NCBI GenBank assembly: GCA_963422285.2
Contig: OY729419.2
Coordinates: forward strand, 310,001-374,000
DNA from: VXYL01 sp963422285
Lineage (GTDB): Bacteria; Pseudomonadota; Gammaproteobacteria; Pseudomonadales; Azotimanducaceae
DNA: 64,000 nucleotides
Direction of reading: 5' to 3'
Position 1 is the stretch's first letter. Each line of letters opens with the position of its first letter. The translations under genes and the position numbers were made by a program. Positions 25,693 to 34,843 of this stretch are shown piece by piece. The notes beneath the pieces were generated by a model. The model was not told the DNA's origin, made no database searches, and saw only the letters and a list, made by a program, of their open reading frames with translations.

Positions 25693-25742
25693 CTGGCACA
25701 AGCGCGGGATCCTCTGTGCATTAGGCCTGCTGGAACTTCGCC

Positions 25743-25980
25743 ATGAGCTTCTTTGCGGACGTTGACGCCATCGCCTATCGTGCCCGGATTCGACGGTTCC
25801 GCTCAGCTTCCGCCACTACGACGCCGAGGTGCTCGGCATGGCCATGGCCATACACCTGCGCATCGCCGATGCCGTTTGGGTGGAAACGACGACCGCAGGC
25901 AATCTCCGGGAATCGCGTGGTGGCCGAGAAACGGGCGCATCTTGCACTGAAGGCTCCCGAGGTCGATGGTGGTGCCCTTC
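25743..25980 (+). pseudogene. Fragment of a xylose isomerase-like gene
   Basis: MSFFADVDAIAYR begins at 25743, and in a second frame PLSFRHYDAEVLG and AIHLRIADAVW follow. This is the pattern of the first 55 residues of xylose isomerase (PLAFRHYNPDE..LGKRM..HLR.A..YWH). The rest of the enzyme is missing and the frames are broken, so only a 5' remnant remains. Identification rests on this short pattern. Confidence 0.5.
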
Positions 25981-26009
25981 GTTGGCAGGCCCGGCCCGGT
26001 CGTTGAGTC

Positions 26010-26660
26010 ATGGACATCTGTGAAGTCATGCGCATTGCGTTCGCGGCGCGGGACTTCGCCGCCGAGGCAGTGCCGGACGAGGCCCTGCAGCGCATTTTGG
26101 ACAACGCCCGCTTCGCTCGAGCGGCGGCAACCGGCAAGGCTGGCATGCGAGATCGTCGGCCGACCCCGTCAAGCGCACGGCGCTGGGGCCGCTGGTCGAG
26201 CTCACCTATCGACGCTATCTGGCGGAAGAGAAGGCTGGCACGAACCCCTGGAACGCCATCGCGCCGGCGGACATCGACGCGATGACCATCCCACCCGGTT
26301 TCATCGACCGCCTAGTCCACGCCCCGGTCGATCTCTCGGCAGTCGCGTCCATGGATCGGCACCTGCCGCGTATCGGTGCCATTTCCGGCGCATCCATCTG
26401 CCCGTTCGTCTGGAAATCCTGCTCGCGGCGCGCAACGAAGGCATCGGCGATACGCTCACCACCTCCCTCGCCGCGAAGGAGCCGGAAGCGAAGGCGCTGT
26501 TCGGCATTCCAGACGGCCACGCCGTCGCCACTATGCTGCCTATCGGCAAGCCGGTGCGCCAGCTCGCGCGGCTGAAGCGCAAGTCCGAGAGCGCGTTCTC
26601 CACGGCGGACTCCTTTGGCGGCACTGCTTTCCCCGGCGACCGATCGGCATGGCTGCCTGC
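26010..26660 (+). pseudogene. Decayed nitroreductase family gene
   Basis: The start MDICEVMRIAFAARDF and ILDNARFA fits the N-terminus of nitroreductase-like flavoproteins; TYRRYLAEEKAGTNPWN, then ASMDRHLPRIGAISGASI with FVWK, then LLAARNEGIGDTLTT, KALFGIPDGHAVA and PIGKPVRQLARLKRK continue the family in order but in three different frames. The usual SGGNRQ segment after NARFA is garbled and a few residues are deleted. The gene cannot make a working protein as written. Confidence 0.7.
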
Positions 26661-26822
26661 TCCGCAAGAGAAGGTCTCGTCAAATGGGCCGCCTATCCCC
26701 GCTGGCGACCGTTCGCGCCGCCAGCGGCCAAACCACGATCCATGTCCGGGTGCCTGGATGTCCGCCACAACGTCTGCTTCCGCGTTAGCATGCTTAGCTT
26801 CCAAGCTACCGAGGATGACGCC

Positions 26823-27864
26823 ATGACCGACGCTCTTCGCACTCTGGACAGCCGCTTCGAGAATCTCCCCGACTATCCGTTCGCGCCGAACTACATCGAC
26901 CTGCCGACGCCGAGAGGCGGCGCGTTGCGCATGCACTACGTGGATGCCGGCCCTGCGGACGGGGTGCCGATTCTCTGCCTGCACGGGCAGCCCACCTGGT
27001 CGTACCTGTACCGCAAGATGATCCCGATCCTGGCGGCAGCGGGGCATCGCGTGATCGCCCCGGACTTCATCGGCTTCGGCCGTTCGGACAAGCCCGCCAA
27101 GCGGCAGGACTACACCTACGACCGCCATGTGAATTGGCTCATGTCCTTCCTCAACATCTTGAACATCGCCAGGATCACGCTGGTCTGCCAGGACTGGGGC
27201 GGCCTCATCGGGCTGCAAGCGGCAACCCGGATGCCGGGGCGTTTCGCCCGCATCGTCGCGGCCAATACGGCGCTGCCCGACGGCAGCCTCCCCACCGGGG
27301 AACAGCTTTTCGATCAAGCGAGGGCGCGCGCGATCGGCGACCGAATGCGCGCCTACTACGACGGCTTGCCAGTACACGACAGCGTCGCCGAGATGGGTGC
27401 CGCCATGCGCGGCGACGCATCCGGCATGGGGTTTCTGCACTGGGTGAAGTTCTGCGCCGGAACCTCCGGTGCTGAAGGCAAGCGAAGTGGTGGGCTTCAG
27501 CCTCCGCGGCGGGCTTGGCGAAGGCGAGGCGAGAGCCTACGACGCGCCGTTCCCGGACGACAGCTACATGGCCGGCGCCCGCGAGTTCCCCAGCCTCGTG
27601 CCCATCATGCCGGACCATCCGGCCGTGGACGCCAACCGGGCCGCATGGCGGGAGTTCGAACGCTGGTACATCCCCTTTCTCACCGCGTTCAGCGACGGCG
27701 ACCCGGTAACCGCCGGCATGCACGTGCGCTTCCAGCAGACGGTTCTCGGCACCCGCGAACAGAAGCACGTCACCATCGAGGGCGCGGGGCACTTCTTGCA
27801 GGAGGAAAAGCCGGACGAGTTGGCAGCGGCGGTGCTGCAATTCATGGCGGACAATCCCCTCTGA
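26823..27864 (+). pseudogene. Haloalkane dehalogenase gene with one frameshift
   Basis: Alpha/beta-hydrolase of the haloalkane dehalogenase family (DhlA/DhmA-like), which hydrolyses carbon-halogen bonds. The first part (from ATG 26823) has CLHGQPTWSYLYRKM with the halide-binding Trp, APDFIGFGRSDKP and VCQDWGGLIGLQ with the nucleophile Asp. After KFCAG, at about 27460-27468, the homologous sequence continues one frame over: PVLKASEVVGFSL, RAYDAPFPDDSY and the catalytic-histidine segment EGAGHFLQEEKPDEL, ending at 27864. The total length is 3n+1, so one base is extra or two are missing. Apart from that all catalytic parts look sound, so this may be a very young pseudogene or a sequence error. 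Confidence 0.8.
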
Positions 27865-28089
27865 GGGGCTTGGGCGCAGTGGCCGAAGCGGCGATGGCGG
27901 CGGAGTTCGAGGATCAAGGCGGCATGGCGACCATGGATATGTCGCCCCAGGCGCGTTGGCGACATTTATGGTGCTGCGTCGCATGGAGCGCCTTCGGCTG
28001 GTCGCGCACGAAGCTCTGCGGATGCCACGGGCGCAAGAAGCTGCGCTGCAACATCCTTGCATGACTCGGTACTAGGAGAAGATGCACTC

Positions 28090-29541
28090 ATGGAAACCAT
28101 TGCCGTAATCGCCGCTTTGGCAACCACCATTGTCGCGGCATTGGCGATTGTGCAAGCCTTCCGGTCGCGCAGACGCGTTGAAGATCTGGTGGCTGAGAAG
28201 GCTGACATAGCCAACGAACTGGAAAGCGCTAAAGCGCTGCTAGACACGGCCAAAGATCATGAAAAAGCCGCTCAAGACCTTGCAATCGACAAGGCCAAGC
28301 TCCAGCAGCAGCTCGTGGCTGCGAACGACCGGCTCGAGGGAAGCCGCGCGAATGCCGAGAAGCTAGAGGCAGAGTTGGCCAGTCTGCGTCGAAAAGAAAT
28401 CGATTTATCCAATGAAACAGCGAGTCTTCGGCGCCAGTTGTCCGACTCGAAGGGGCGTTTGGGCGAGCGCGACGATCTCGAAAAGCGGTTCTCCGATGCG
28501 TTCAAAGCGCTGTCCGCGCGGACGCTGGAACAGCAGCAGGAGACATTCAAGGAGGGTGCCGAGGCCAGCCTGAAGGCGCGCGAAGAGGCGGTGGAGAAGC
28601 TTGTCAAGCCGCTATCGGAAAAAATTGCAACGTTGGACAAAGCGCGCGTGGCCGGCGAAAGCAGTTTGAAGGCGCACATCGATGCCATGATGGATTCCAA
28701 TAAAAACCTATCGAAACAGGCCCAGTCGTTGGCTTCTGCGCTCACGCATCGTCCACAGGTGCGTGGGCAGTGGGGCGAGATGCAGGTGGAACGGGCGTTG
28801 GAGCTGTCCGGGCTGACCAAGAACATCCACTACGAAACCCAGGTATCCGACGGACAAGGCGGGCGGCCCGACTTCATCGTACATATGCCGCACAACCGCG
28901 ACATCGTGCTCGATTCCAAAGTCTCCCTGAACGCCTACCTGGATGCGCAGTCAGCCGACTCGGACGAGTCGCGGGAAGCCTGCATGGAACGCCATGCGCA
29001 GCACGTCAAGAATCACGCCGCCGATCTCGCCAGGAGAGAGTACTGGAACAGCCTGCCGCAGACCGCCGACTTCGTCGTCATGGTCATGCCTGATTTCGCA
29101 TTGCCGCCGGCAGTCGAGCGCGATCCCCAGCTGCTCGACCGCGCCTTGCAGAATCAAGTCGTCATCGCCACCCATTCGACGCTGGTCGCCCTGCTCAAGT
29201 GCGTTTCGATGGGATGGCAGGAACGCACCATCGCCGACAAAGCGTCGCAGATCGGCGAACTCGGCAAGGAATTGCATGACCGCCTGTCGGTCTACGCGGG
29301 TCACATTGCCGATGTCGGCAAGGCGCTAGGTACCGCGGTTGCGAAATACAATGCCAGCATCGGTTCTTTCGAGTCGCGGGTCATGGTGCAGGCTCGCCGA
29401 TTCCCTGAACTGGGCGTGAGTACCACCCGCGAGATCGAAGAGCCCAAGCAAGTCGATACATCGGTGCGGCCACTGAACCAACTCCTTGGCCCGGGGAAGG
29501 ACAACCTCGCGTTGCCGGCGCGGGAAGAGCCCGAGCTGTAA
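28090..29541 (+). CDS. rmuC: DNA recombination protein RmuC
   Basis: RmuC limits recombination at inverted repeats and is thought to be a nuclease. The 483-residue product has an N-terminal membrane helix (about residues 3-21), a long coiled coil (about 30-185) and then the RmuC nuclease domain with RGQWGEMQVERAL, GGRPDFIVHMP and RDIVLDSKVSLNAY (a PD-(D/E)xK-type D...DxK arrangement), followed by VVMVMPDFALPPAV. An ATG at 28057 is in frame, but the ATG at 28090 has AGGAGAAG before it and begins exactly at the membrane helix. No obvious operon partner: upstream is the dehalogenase remnant. Confidence 0.9.
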   Translation: METIAVIAALATTIVAALAIVQAFRSRRRVEDLVAEKADIANELESAKALLDTAKDHEKAAQDLAIDKAKLQQQLVAANDRLEGSRANAEKLEAELASLRRKEIDLSNETASLRRQLSDSKGRLGERDDLEKRFSDAFKALSARTLEQQQETFKEGAEASLKAREEAVEKLVKPLSEKIATLDKARVAGESSLKAHIDAMMDSNKNLSKQAQSLASALTHRPQVRGQWGEMQVERALELSGLTKNIHYETQVSDGQGGRPDFIVHMPHNRDIVLDSKVSLNAYLDAQSADSDESREACMERHAQHVKNHAADLARREYWNSLPQTADFVVMVMPDFALPPAVERDPQLLDRALQNQVVIATHSTLVALLKCVSMGWQERTIADKASQIGELGKELHDRLSVYAGHIADVGKALGTAVAKYNASIGSFESRVMVQARRFPELGVSTTREIEEPKQVDTSVRPLNQLLGPGKDNLALPAREEPEL

Positions 29542-30136
29542 ACGAAGCGTCTCAATAGCCCACGAAGGCTCGGTGCCAAACCGCTAGGCAGTGGGGAAGG
29601 GAGGCATTAGCAAGCGAAACGAGACCGGCGCTAGGCGTGGGCTGCGCGGCCGTTCGTTGCCTGAATCGCCAATGTCCCCCAATACGCCAACATCGTTCCG
29701 CTGATCCCCTCTCCTGGCTATTCCTTCTTGGCGTTCGATCATTCCCTACGTCTTCGGCGTTGTTTGTTCACGCCATTCGTGTCGTTGATGCCGTCGCGGC
29801 GCATCTACTTTCGAGTGCGTTCAACATAGTATTGCCGCCAAACGGTGCGTGGGGTCGCTCCAATGAGCGGCAGCGGGCGCGACCCGGTTGGGAGCCGATG
29901 CCGGACCATCCCTGGGGCACCCGCGCATATCCGCCCGGCGAACGCCGCGGCCGGCTGAGAGGCGGAACTGCCACGGTGCCCTTGTGGCCTGCGGCCGTTG
30001 GATGTCCGGCGATATGCACCCGGCCGAGGGAGCATTTCTGATGGGTTTGACATCCGTTGATGTGCCTGCCCGCGCCGCTATGTCCCATATGTGGTAAGCT
30101 GAGGGCTTCCACCCATCGGACCCAAGAGAGACCTTC
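29542..30136. other. Intergenic stretch, no gene recognised
   Basis: About 600 bases between rmuC and the DUF1993 gene with no convincing coding frame, repeat or RNA. TTGACA at about 30048 and a second TTGATG at 30057 lie 70-90 bases before the next gene and could belong to its promoter, but no good -10 is seen at the right distance. Confidence 0.4.
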
Positions 30137-30655
30137 ATGTCCACTTCGCTCTACGACGTCAGCGTCGGCTCCTATCTGCGCATCCTCGATGCCGTCACCG
30201 GCTTCCTCGGCAAGGGCCGGGAACACTGCGAGACGAACGGCATCGATCTGAACGATGTCGTCGAGACGCGGCTCATCGACGACATGCTGCCGTTTCGGTT
30301 TCAACTCGTCTCCGTCGCCCACCACTCTCTCGGCGCCATCCAAGGCGTCGAAGCCGGCGTCTTCAAGCCGCCCAGCCCGTTGGACCAAGACTACGCCGCG
30401 CTCCAAGCGCTGGTAGCCGATGCGCGCCAGGGGCTCGGACAGTACTCGCCCGACGTGGTGAACGGCTTCGCCGGCAAGGACATGGTGTTCCGGATGGGCA
30501 GTCTCGCCATGCCCTTCACGGCGGAAAACTTCCTGCTCTCGTTCTCGCTGCCGAACTTCTACTTCCACGCCACGACGGCCTACGACATTCTGCGCATGAA
30601 AGGAACGCCCATCGGCAAACGCGACTTCATGGGCAGATTGCTGCTGAAGACATAG
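30137..30655 (+). CDS. DUF1993 family protein
   Basis: The 172-residue product matches the DUF1993 family, helical-bundle proteins of the DinB-like kind with no assigned reaction. Landmarks are MSTSLYDVSVGSYLRIL at the start, ETRLIDDMLPFRFQL near residue 53, and SLPNFYFHATTAYDILRMKG near the end, where the conserved FHAT..Y.ILR block stands. No signal peptide or membrane segment. GAGAGA lies before the ATG. It seems to be a single-gene unit. A small hairpin (TGACGG-CTT-CCGTCA, 30726-30740) follows 70 bases after the stop without a T run. Confidence 0.85.
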   Translation: MSTSLYDVSVGSYLRILDAVTGFLGKGREHCETNGIDLNDVVETRLIDDMLPFRFQLVSVAHHSLGAIQGVEAGVFKPPSPLDQDYAALQALVADARQGLGQYSPDVVNGFAGKDMVFRMGSLAMPFTAENFLLSFSLPNFYFHATTAYDILRMKGTPIGKRDFMGRLLLKT

Positions 30656-30863
30656 TTGCAGGTGGCCGCGCGACATCTCGAAATAGAGGAGTTGCCAGAG
30701 AAATTGAGCTACGGAAAAGGAAGTCTGACGGCTTCCGTCATCCCTTCGTGCATCCGTCTGCCAGTTCGAACCATCACGCGATCCAGCGCTTCGGCGGACT
30801 GGCGTGACGCAGGATAGGTCAAGGGCATTTGGCTGGTTTCGCTGGCAATTCCCTAAATAGAGT

Positions 30864-31499
30864 CTATTTTTGTCTGCAAGCGCCATTGGATTGCGAGTGG
30901 TTGGCGTAGGTGTCCCAGTCGGGGGCGTATTCGCCCGCTTGGTTCCCCCACCCGAACCATCCCTGCCGCGGCCCGCGGGCGAACAGCTCGACGAATGGCC
31001 CCGGGCTGCACGACTCGACGAGGTCGTACTGCTCGTCCGGCTTTCTGCTGTGTTCGCGCTTGCGTGAAACGATGATGTTCGCTTGGCTGCGTCCAGGCGG
31101 CAAGGTGCGGGCGTTGGCACCACGGACGCCGAACAGGATCACTTCGGTGACGTTGCGAAAGTAGAATCCCACGCCGCGTCGATCCGGCCCGCCGTCCTTG
31201 CGCACCTTGTACCAGACGATGTTGGTCTTGTAGTCGAAGCCCCAGCGGCTCATCACCCTAAGGCCCTGAGGCAGCAGCGCGTTGGGCACCCACAGGTACA
31301 GGTGGGCCGTGGCGGCGAGAATGGAACCCACAGGAAGATTCTCGATCTCCTCGAACGACAGGGTCGGATATCGCGCAAGACGCCGATATTCGGGAGCCAT
31401 CTTTCCGGTTCGATTGTGGAATCGCCAGGGCGGGTCCGCCAGCACGGTAGCGAACTTTCTGCCGCCGGCTTCTCGGAGCAGGTCCTCGGCTGCCGTCAT
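30864..31499 (-). CDS. MT-A70 family adenine N6-methyltransferase
   Basis: MT-A70-like enzymes transfer a methyl group from SAM to N6 of adenine in DNA or RNA. The 211-residue product has the catalytic ADPPWRF near residue 21, preceded by KFATVL, plus HLYLWVPNALLP, NIVWYKVRKDGG, REHSRKPDEQYDLVE and FVELFARGPRQGW, the standard series of this family. The ATG at 31499 has GGAGG seven bases before it; the frame is open to 31553. A small GIY-YIG-like gene lies upstream on the same strand. Such stand-alone methyltransferases are common in phages and mobile DNA, so it may be a solitary modification enzyme. The target base is not determined. Confidence 0.83.
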   Translation of the reverse strand: MTAAEDLLREAGGRKFATVLADPPWRFHNRTGKMAPEYRRLARYPTLSFEEIENLPVGSILAATAHLYLWVPNALLPQGLRVMSRWGFDYKTNIVWYKVRKDGGPDRRGVGFYFRNVTEVILFGVRGANARTLPPGRSQANIIVSRKREHSRKPDEQYDLVESCSPGPFVELFARGPRQGWFGWGNQAGEYAPDWDTYANHSQSNGACRQK

Positions 31500-31631
31500 T
31501 CGTCGTCCTCCACATACAGCTTGCGGGAAATGCCGAACACCAGGATCGGGCAACCTCTCCTAGACTTCGTCGTGTTCCCGGATGAACTTTGGCGGACTCT
31601 CGTTCATTGTCGGCCCGTTGTCTTATCTTGG

Positions 31632-31865
31632 CTAGCGACCCCGCTTGCCGGCATCTGTCGGCTTTCCTTTCCTGCGCTGCTCAGTCTCCCATGCCAACGC
31701 GGTGTCCCGGGTAGTGCGACGCCCTACCTGGATGATCTGTCCACGGGGCAAACCAAGGCCGTGTTGATGCTCTCTCTCGCGCCTGTCGAGATCGTTTGTG
31801 ATTCCCGTGTGAACGATCGTGTTGCCATCCTTGAAGTGGTATTTGTAGGTGTTTCGTTTGTTCAT
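31632..31865 (-). CDS. Small GIY-YIG-like protein
   Basis: The 77-residue product begins with YKYHFKDGNTIVHTGITND and then LDRREREHQ, the pattern of a minimal GIY-YIG nuclease-like domain, where HTGITNDL stands where YVG.T.dl.rR..eH is usual. The usual opening Tyr pair is altered and the chain is short, so nuclease activity is doubtful. It lies between nrdB and the MT-A70 gene on the same strand and could be cotranscribed with the latter. The name is based on the short motif only. Confidence 0.6.
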   Translation of the reverse strand: MNKRNTYKYHFKDGNTIVHTGITNDLDRREREHQHGLGLPRGQIIQVGRRTTRDTALAWETEQRRKGKPTDAGKRGR

Positions 31866-31900
31866 GGTCTACGCCTTGTGTTGCTTATAGGGTCAAGGGC

Positions 31901-33244
31901 CTAATCCCAGCTCAGTGCGCCGCCGGTCTGGTACTCAGTCACCCTCGTTTCGAAGAAGTTCTTTTCCTTCTTGAGGTCCATGATCTCCGACATCCACGGG
32001 AACGGGTTCTTGACGCCAGGGAACTGCTCCGGCAGGCCGATCTGGGCCAAGCGGCGATTGGCGATGAATTGCAAATACTCGGCCATGGTGTTGGCGTTCA
32101 TGCCGAGAACGCCGCGGGGCATGGTGTCGCGGGCGTAGCGGGTTTCGAGTTCCGTGCCTTCCAGGATCATCCGCGTGGCCAGCGCCTGTATGTCCGCATC
32201 CCACAGGTGTTCGTTTTCCAGCTTGATCTGGTTGACGACGTCGATGCCGAAGTTCACATGCATGGACTCGTCGCGCAGGATGTACTGGAACTGTTCCGAG
32301 GTGCCGGTCATCTTGTTGCGCCGTCCCATGGAGAGAATCTGCGTGAAGCCGCAGTAGAAGAAAATACCCTCCATGACGCAGTAGTAGGCGATGAGATTCT
32401 TGAGCAGCGCCTTGTCCGTTTCCACGGTGCCGGTGCGGAAGCTCGGGTCCGAGAGTTCGCGGGTGTACTTGAGCGCCCAGGATGCCTTGTGAGCGACGGC
32501 GGAAACCTCGTGGTACATATTGAAGATCTCGCCTTCGTCCATGCCCAGGGACTCGATGCAGTACTGGTAGGCATGAGTATGGATGGCTTCCTCGAATGCT
32601 TGGCGTAGCAGGTACTGGCGGCACTCCGGGTTGGTGATGAGGCGGTATACGGACAGCACGAGGTTGTTGGCCACCAGGGAGTCCGCGGTGGAGAAGAAAC
32701 CCAGGCTGCGCTTGACGATGGTTCGCTCGTCCTCGGAAAGCCCGCCCACGGAGCGCCACAGCGCGACATCCGCGGTCATGTTGATCTCCTGAGGCATCCA
32801 GTGGTTGGCGCAGCCGTCCAGGTACTTCTGCCAAGCCCAGTCGTATTTGAACGGCACCAGCTGGTTGAGGTCCGCCCGGCAGTTGATCATGCGCTTCTGA
32901 TCCACGGTGACGCGCTCGCCGCTTTCGATTTCGGATTCCAAGTCCAGGCGGGTCGCCGCCTCGGCGACCACGGACGGCGGGGGAGCGTTGACTGGCTCGA
33001 TAGATGGCGCGTGAAATGCCGCTGGCGGGGCAACGGCCTCGAGCCTCGGTTCGTCCGGCGCTGCGACAGGCGCGATGCTCGTGCTCGGCTCGACGGATTC
33101 GATCCGTGGCGCGACCGCGGGCGCGGTCTCCGCCGGCAGAGCGGGTTTGTCAGCAGCGGGCACATCTACCGCCCTGCCCGTTGCTGTTCGCAACGGCGGT
33201 GGCGGCGCAGCGTTGTCTTGCTCGTAATCGTCCCAACTCAACAT
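31901..33244 (-). CDS. nrdB: Class Ia ribonucleotide reductase beta subunit NrdB
   Basis: NrdB carries the di-iron/tyrosyl radical cofactor that starts catalysis in NrdA, making dNDPs from NDPs. The 447-residue product has a conserved MLSWDD start, a Pro/Ala-rich stretch of about 95 residues as in Pseudomonas-type NrdB, then MINCRADLNQLVPFKYDWAW, the metal ligand helix WMPQEINM, FEEAIHTHAYQY (Glu and His ligands, with the radical Tyr four residues after the His), and LRDESMHVNFG (last Glu and His). It ends in ALSWD. AGGAG precedes the ATG. In most genomes nrdB follows nrdA directly; here two restriction-modification genes separate them. Confidence 0.95.
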   Translation of the reverse strand: MLSWDDYEQDNAAPPPPLRTATGRAVDVPAADKPALPAETAPAVAPRIESVEPSTSIAPVAAPDEPRLEAVAPPAAFHAPSIEPVNAPPPSVVAEAATRLDLESEIESGERVTVDQKRMINCRADLNQLVPFKYDWAWQKYLDGCANHWMPQEINMTADVALWRSVGGLSEDERTIVKRSLGFFSTADSLVANNLVLSVYRLITNPECRQYLLRQAFEEAIHTHAYQYCIESLGMDEGEIFNMYHEVSAVAHKASWALKYTRELSDPSFRTGTVETDKALLKNLIAYYCVMEGIFFYCGFTQILSMGRRNKMTGTSEQFQYILRDESMHVNFGIDVVNQIKLENEHLWDADIQALATRMILEGTELETRYARDTMPRGVLGMNANTMAEYLQFIANRRLAQIGLPEQFPGVKNPFPWMSEIMDLKKEKNFFETRVTEYQTGGALSWD

Positions 33245-33308
33245 GGTTTCCTGCTCCTTCTGCCTTGCAGTTCCTGTCTTTTCCTTCGAGTCGCCTGGTC
33301 AGGCCCGT

Positions 33309-33920
33309 TCACGGGGCGACCCCGATCAGCACCAAGGGCACTGCTGGAACGCCCCGGCCTTGGCGCAGCACATTCAGCAAATCCCGCTCGTAGTAGGGAA
33401 CGCCGGAGGACATCTCTCGTTCCAATTCCTTCATGGGCAGTATCTCGATCCCCGTGTCGATGATGTCGGAAACGTAGAAGCTCAAATGCTTCACGAACAG
33501 ATCGTGCGCGACGAACGCGTACTTGCCGAACTGCACTTCGACCGCGACACGATCTTTGACGAAGTCCGTTTGGTTGTAGGACATGATGGCCTCGTGTCCG
33601 GCATCCTCGATCGCCCGTTTCTGCTCGTCTTCCGGCAAGCCGTAGACGCCGCGCAGCAGCTTCTCGTCGGCTGTCACCCAAAACGCGCTCCGGCGTTCGC
33701 TCCAACCCCGCTCCTGAAGTCCAACTTTGAAGGCTTGGTTCAAGTCGCGGGGCGAGTACAACGTTTTGCCCCGCATCGTCCTCTCTTGCGAGACCTTGGT
33801 TCGACAAGCCGAAGCATCGACTGCCTCGATCACCTCGCGCACCTCCTCCCACAACCGTTTGCGGTGGACGAGCAAGTATTCCTCGCCGTTCAAATGCGAG
33901 TAGCGCGCTCCAATTCGCAT
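33309..33920 (-). CDS. BglII/BstYI-family type II restriction endonuclease
   Basis: The 203-residue product has the size and core of BglII-like endonucleases. The segment TDFVKDRVAVEVQFGKYAF places D119, E128 and Q130 with the same spacing as BglII's catalytic D84, E93 and Q95, and FGKYAFVAHDLFVKHL continues the family pattern. By family one would expect cleavage at a GATC-centred site such as AGATCT or RGATCY; that is inference. The ATG at 33920 overlaps the stop of the upstream methyltransferase as TGATG, so the pair is translationally coupled with the methyltransferase first, which would protect the host. Both lie between nrdA and nrdB. Confidence 0.8.
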   Translation of the reverse strand: MRIGARYSHLNGEEYLLVHRKRLWEEVREVIEAVDASACRTKVSQERTMRGKTLYSPRDLNQAFKVGLQERGWSERRSAFWVTADEKLLRGVYGLPEDEQKRAIEDAGHEAIMSYNQTDFVKDRVAVEVQFGKYAFVAHDLFVKHLSFYVSDIIDTGIEILPMKELEREMSSGVPYYERDLLNVLRQGRGVPAVPLVLIGVAP

Positions 33921-34843
33921 CAATGGCCGCCACTGGGCTTCGCGGGATCGTAGATGGGCTTGCCCATCGGGCGCGTGCGCAGGGTTCCGGCACGGAGTTC
34001 GCGCACTCGTTCGCGGGCGAGGGCCACGTACTCCGGCACGATGTCGCAGCCGTAGGCGTTTCGGTCGTGCATGAGCGCGGCGATGATCGACGAGCCGACG
34101 CCCATGTAGGGGTCGAACACGGCATCGCCCGCGTTGGTCATGGAGAGGACGAGGCGCTCCACCAGCTCCACTGGGAACTGGCAGGGGTGGATGGTCTTTT
34201 CCGGGTGGTTGTTCTTGACGTTGGGAAACGCCCACACGTCGCTCGGGTTCTTGCCCTTGGGGTTGCCCGACAGCTTGCCGACATTCGGCCCTTTGAAGTA
34301 GCGCTTGCCGGGATACTTGGACGGCACCCGGATGGCGTCCAGGTTCCAGGTGTATTCATCGCCCTTGGTCCACCAGTTGATGGTTTCGTAGCGCCCGGAC
34401 AGCCGCTTCTTGCAGTGCAGACCGTGGCCGAAGTGCCAGACGATCCGGTTGCGCAGCTTCAACCCCTGCTGCCGAAACAGCGGATAGAGCACCGCATCGA
34501 GGGGAACGATCTCGCCCTTGGCGACGTGGTTGCCTACTTGCCAGCAGAGGGAACCCTGGGGATGAAGCAGGCGAACGCATTCCTGGATGACGCCGGCCTG
34601 GGTGTCCAGATAGGCGTCCATGGGCGTCTTCGCCTCGTAGTCCTTGCCGATGTTGTAGGGCGGCGAGGTGGCGATCAGCTTCATCTCGCCGGCGGGCAGC
34701 CCGCGCATGAAGGCAAGGTTGTCCTGGCAAGCGAGCACGGGTGCCTTGATCTCCGGGCCGGCGGTGCCGGCGAACAGTTCCCCTATTCGCAACGCCGACG
34801 TCTGGGCGTCGGCGTTAGCCTGCCTGTCGGCGACCGCTTGCAT
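33920..34843 (-). CDS. Type II DNA methyltransferase (beta class, N4-cytosine/N6-adenine)
   Basis: Modification partner of the BglII-like endonuclease encoded next. The 307-residue product has the catalytic motif IV TSPPYN (residues 59-64) before motif I FDPYMGVGSS (243-252), the order of the beta class; SPPY is common in N4-cytosine methyltransferases such as that of BglII, so N4-methylcytosine is the likelier product. RNRIVWHFGHG and TIHPCQFPVELVERL are usual in the class. Its ATG (34843) directly abuts the nrdA stop (34844-34846), so its translation depends at least partly on nrdA. The N-terminal 30 residues are poorly conserved in appearance. Confidence 0.87.
   Translation of the reverse strand: MQAVADRQANADAQTSALRIGELFAGTAGPEIKAPVLACQDNLAFMRGLPAGEMKLIATSPPYNIGKDYEAKTPMDAYLDTQAGVIQECVRLLHPQGSLCWQVGNHVAKGEIVPLDAVLYPLFRQQGLKLRNRIVWHFGHGLHCKKRLSGRYETINWWTKGDEYTWNLDAIRVPSKYPGKRYFKGPNVGKLSGNPKGKNPSDVWAFPNVKNNHPEKTIHPCQFPVELVERLVLSMTNAGDAVFDPYMGVGSSIIAALMHDRNAYGCDIVPEYVALARERVRELRAGTLRTRPMGKPIYDPAKPSGGH

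Noticed and set aside
29768..31123. Long open frame of 451 codons on the minus strand
   Set aside because: It is antisense to the DUF1993 gene and overlaps the MT-A70 gene in another frame; its translation is Arg/Ser/Pro-rich with no family pattern, an effect of high GC.
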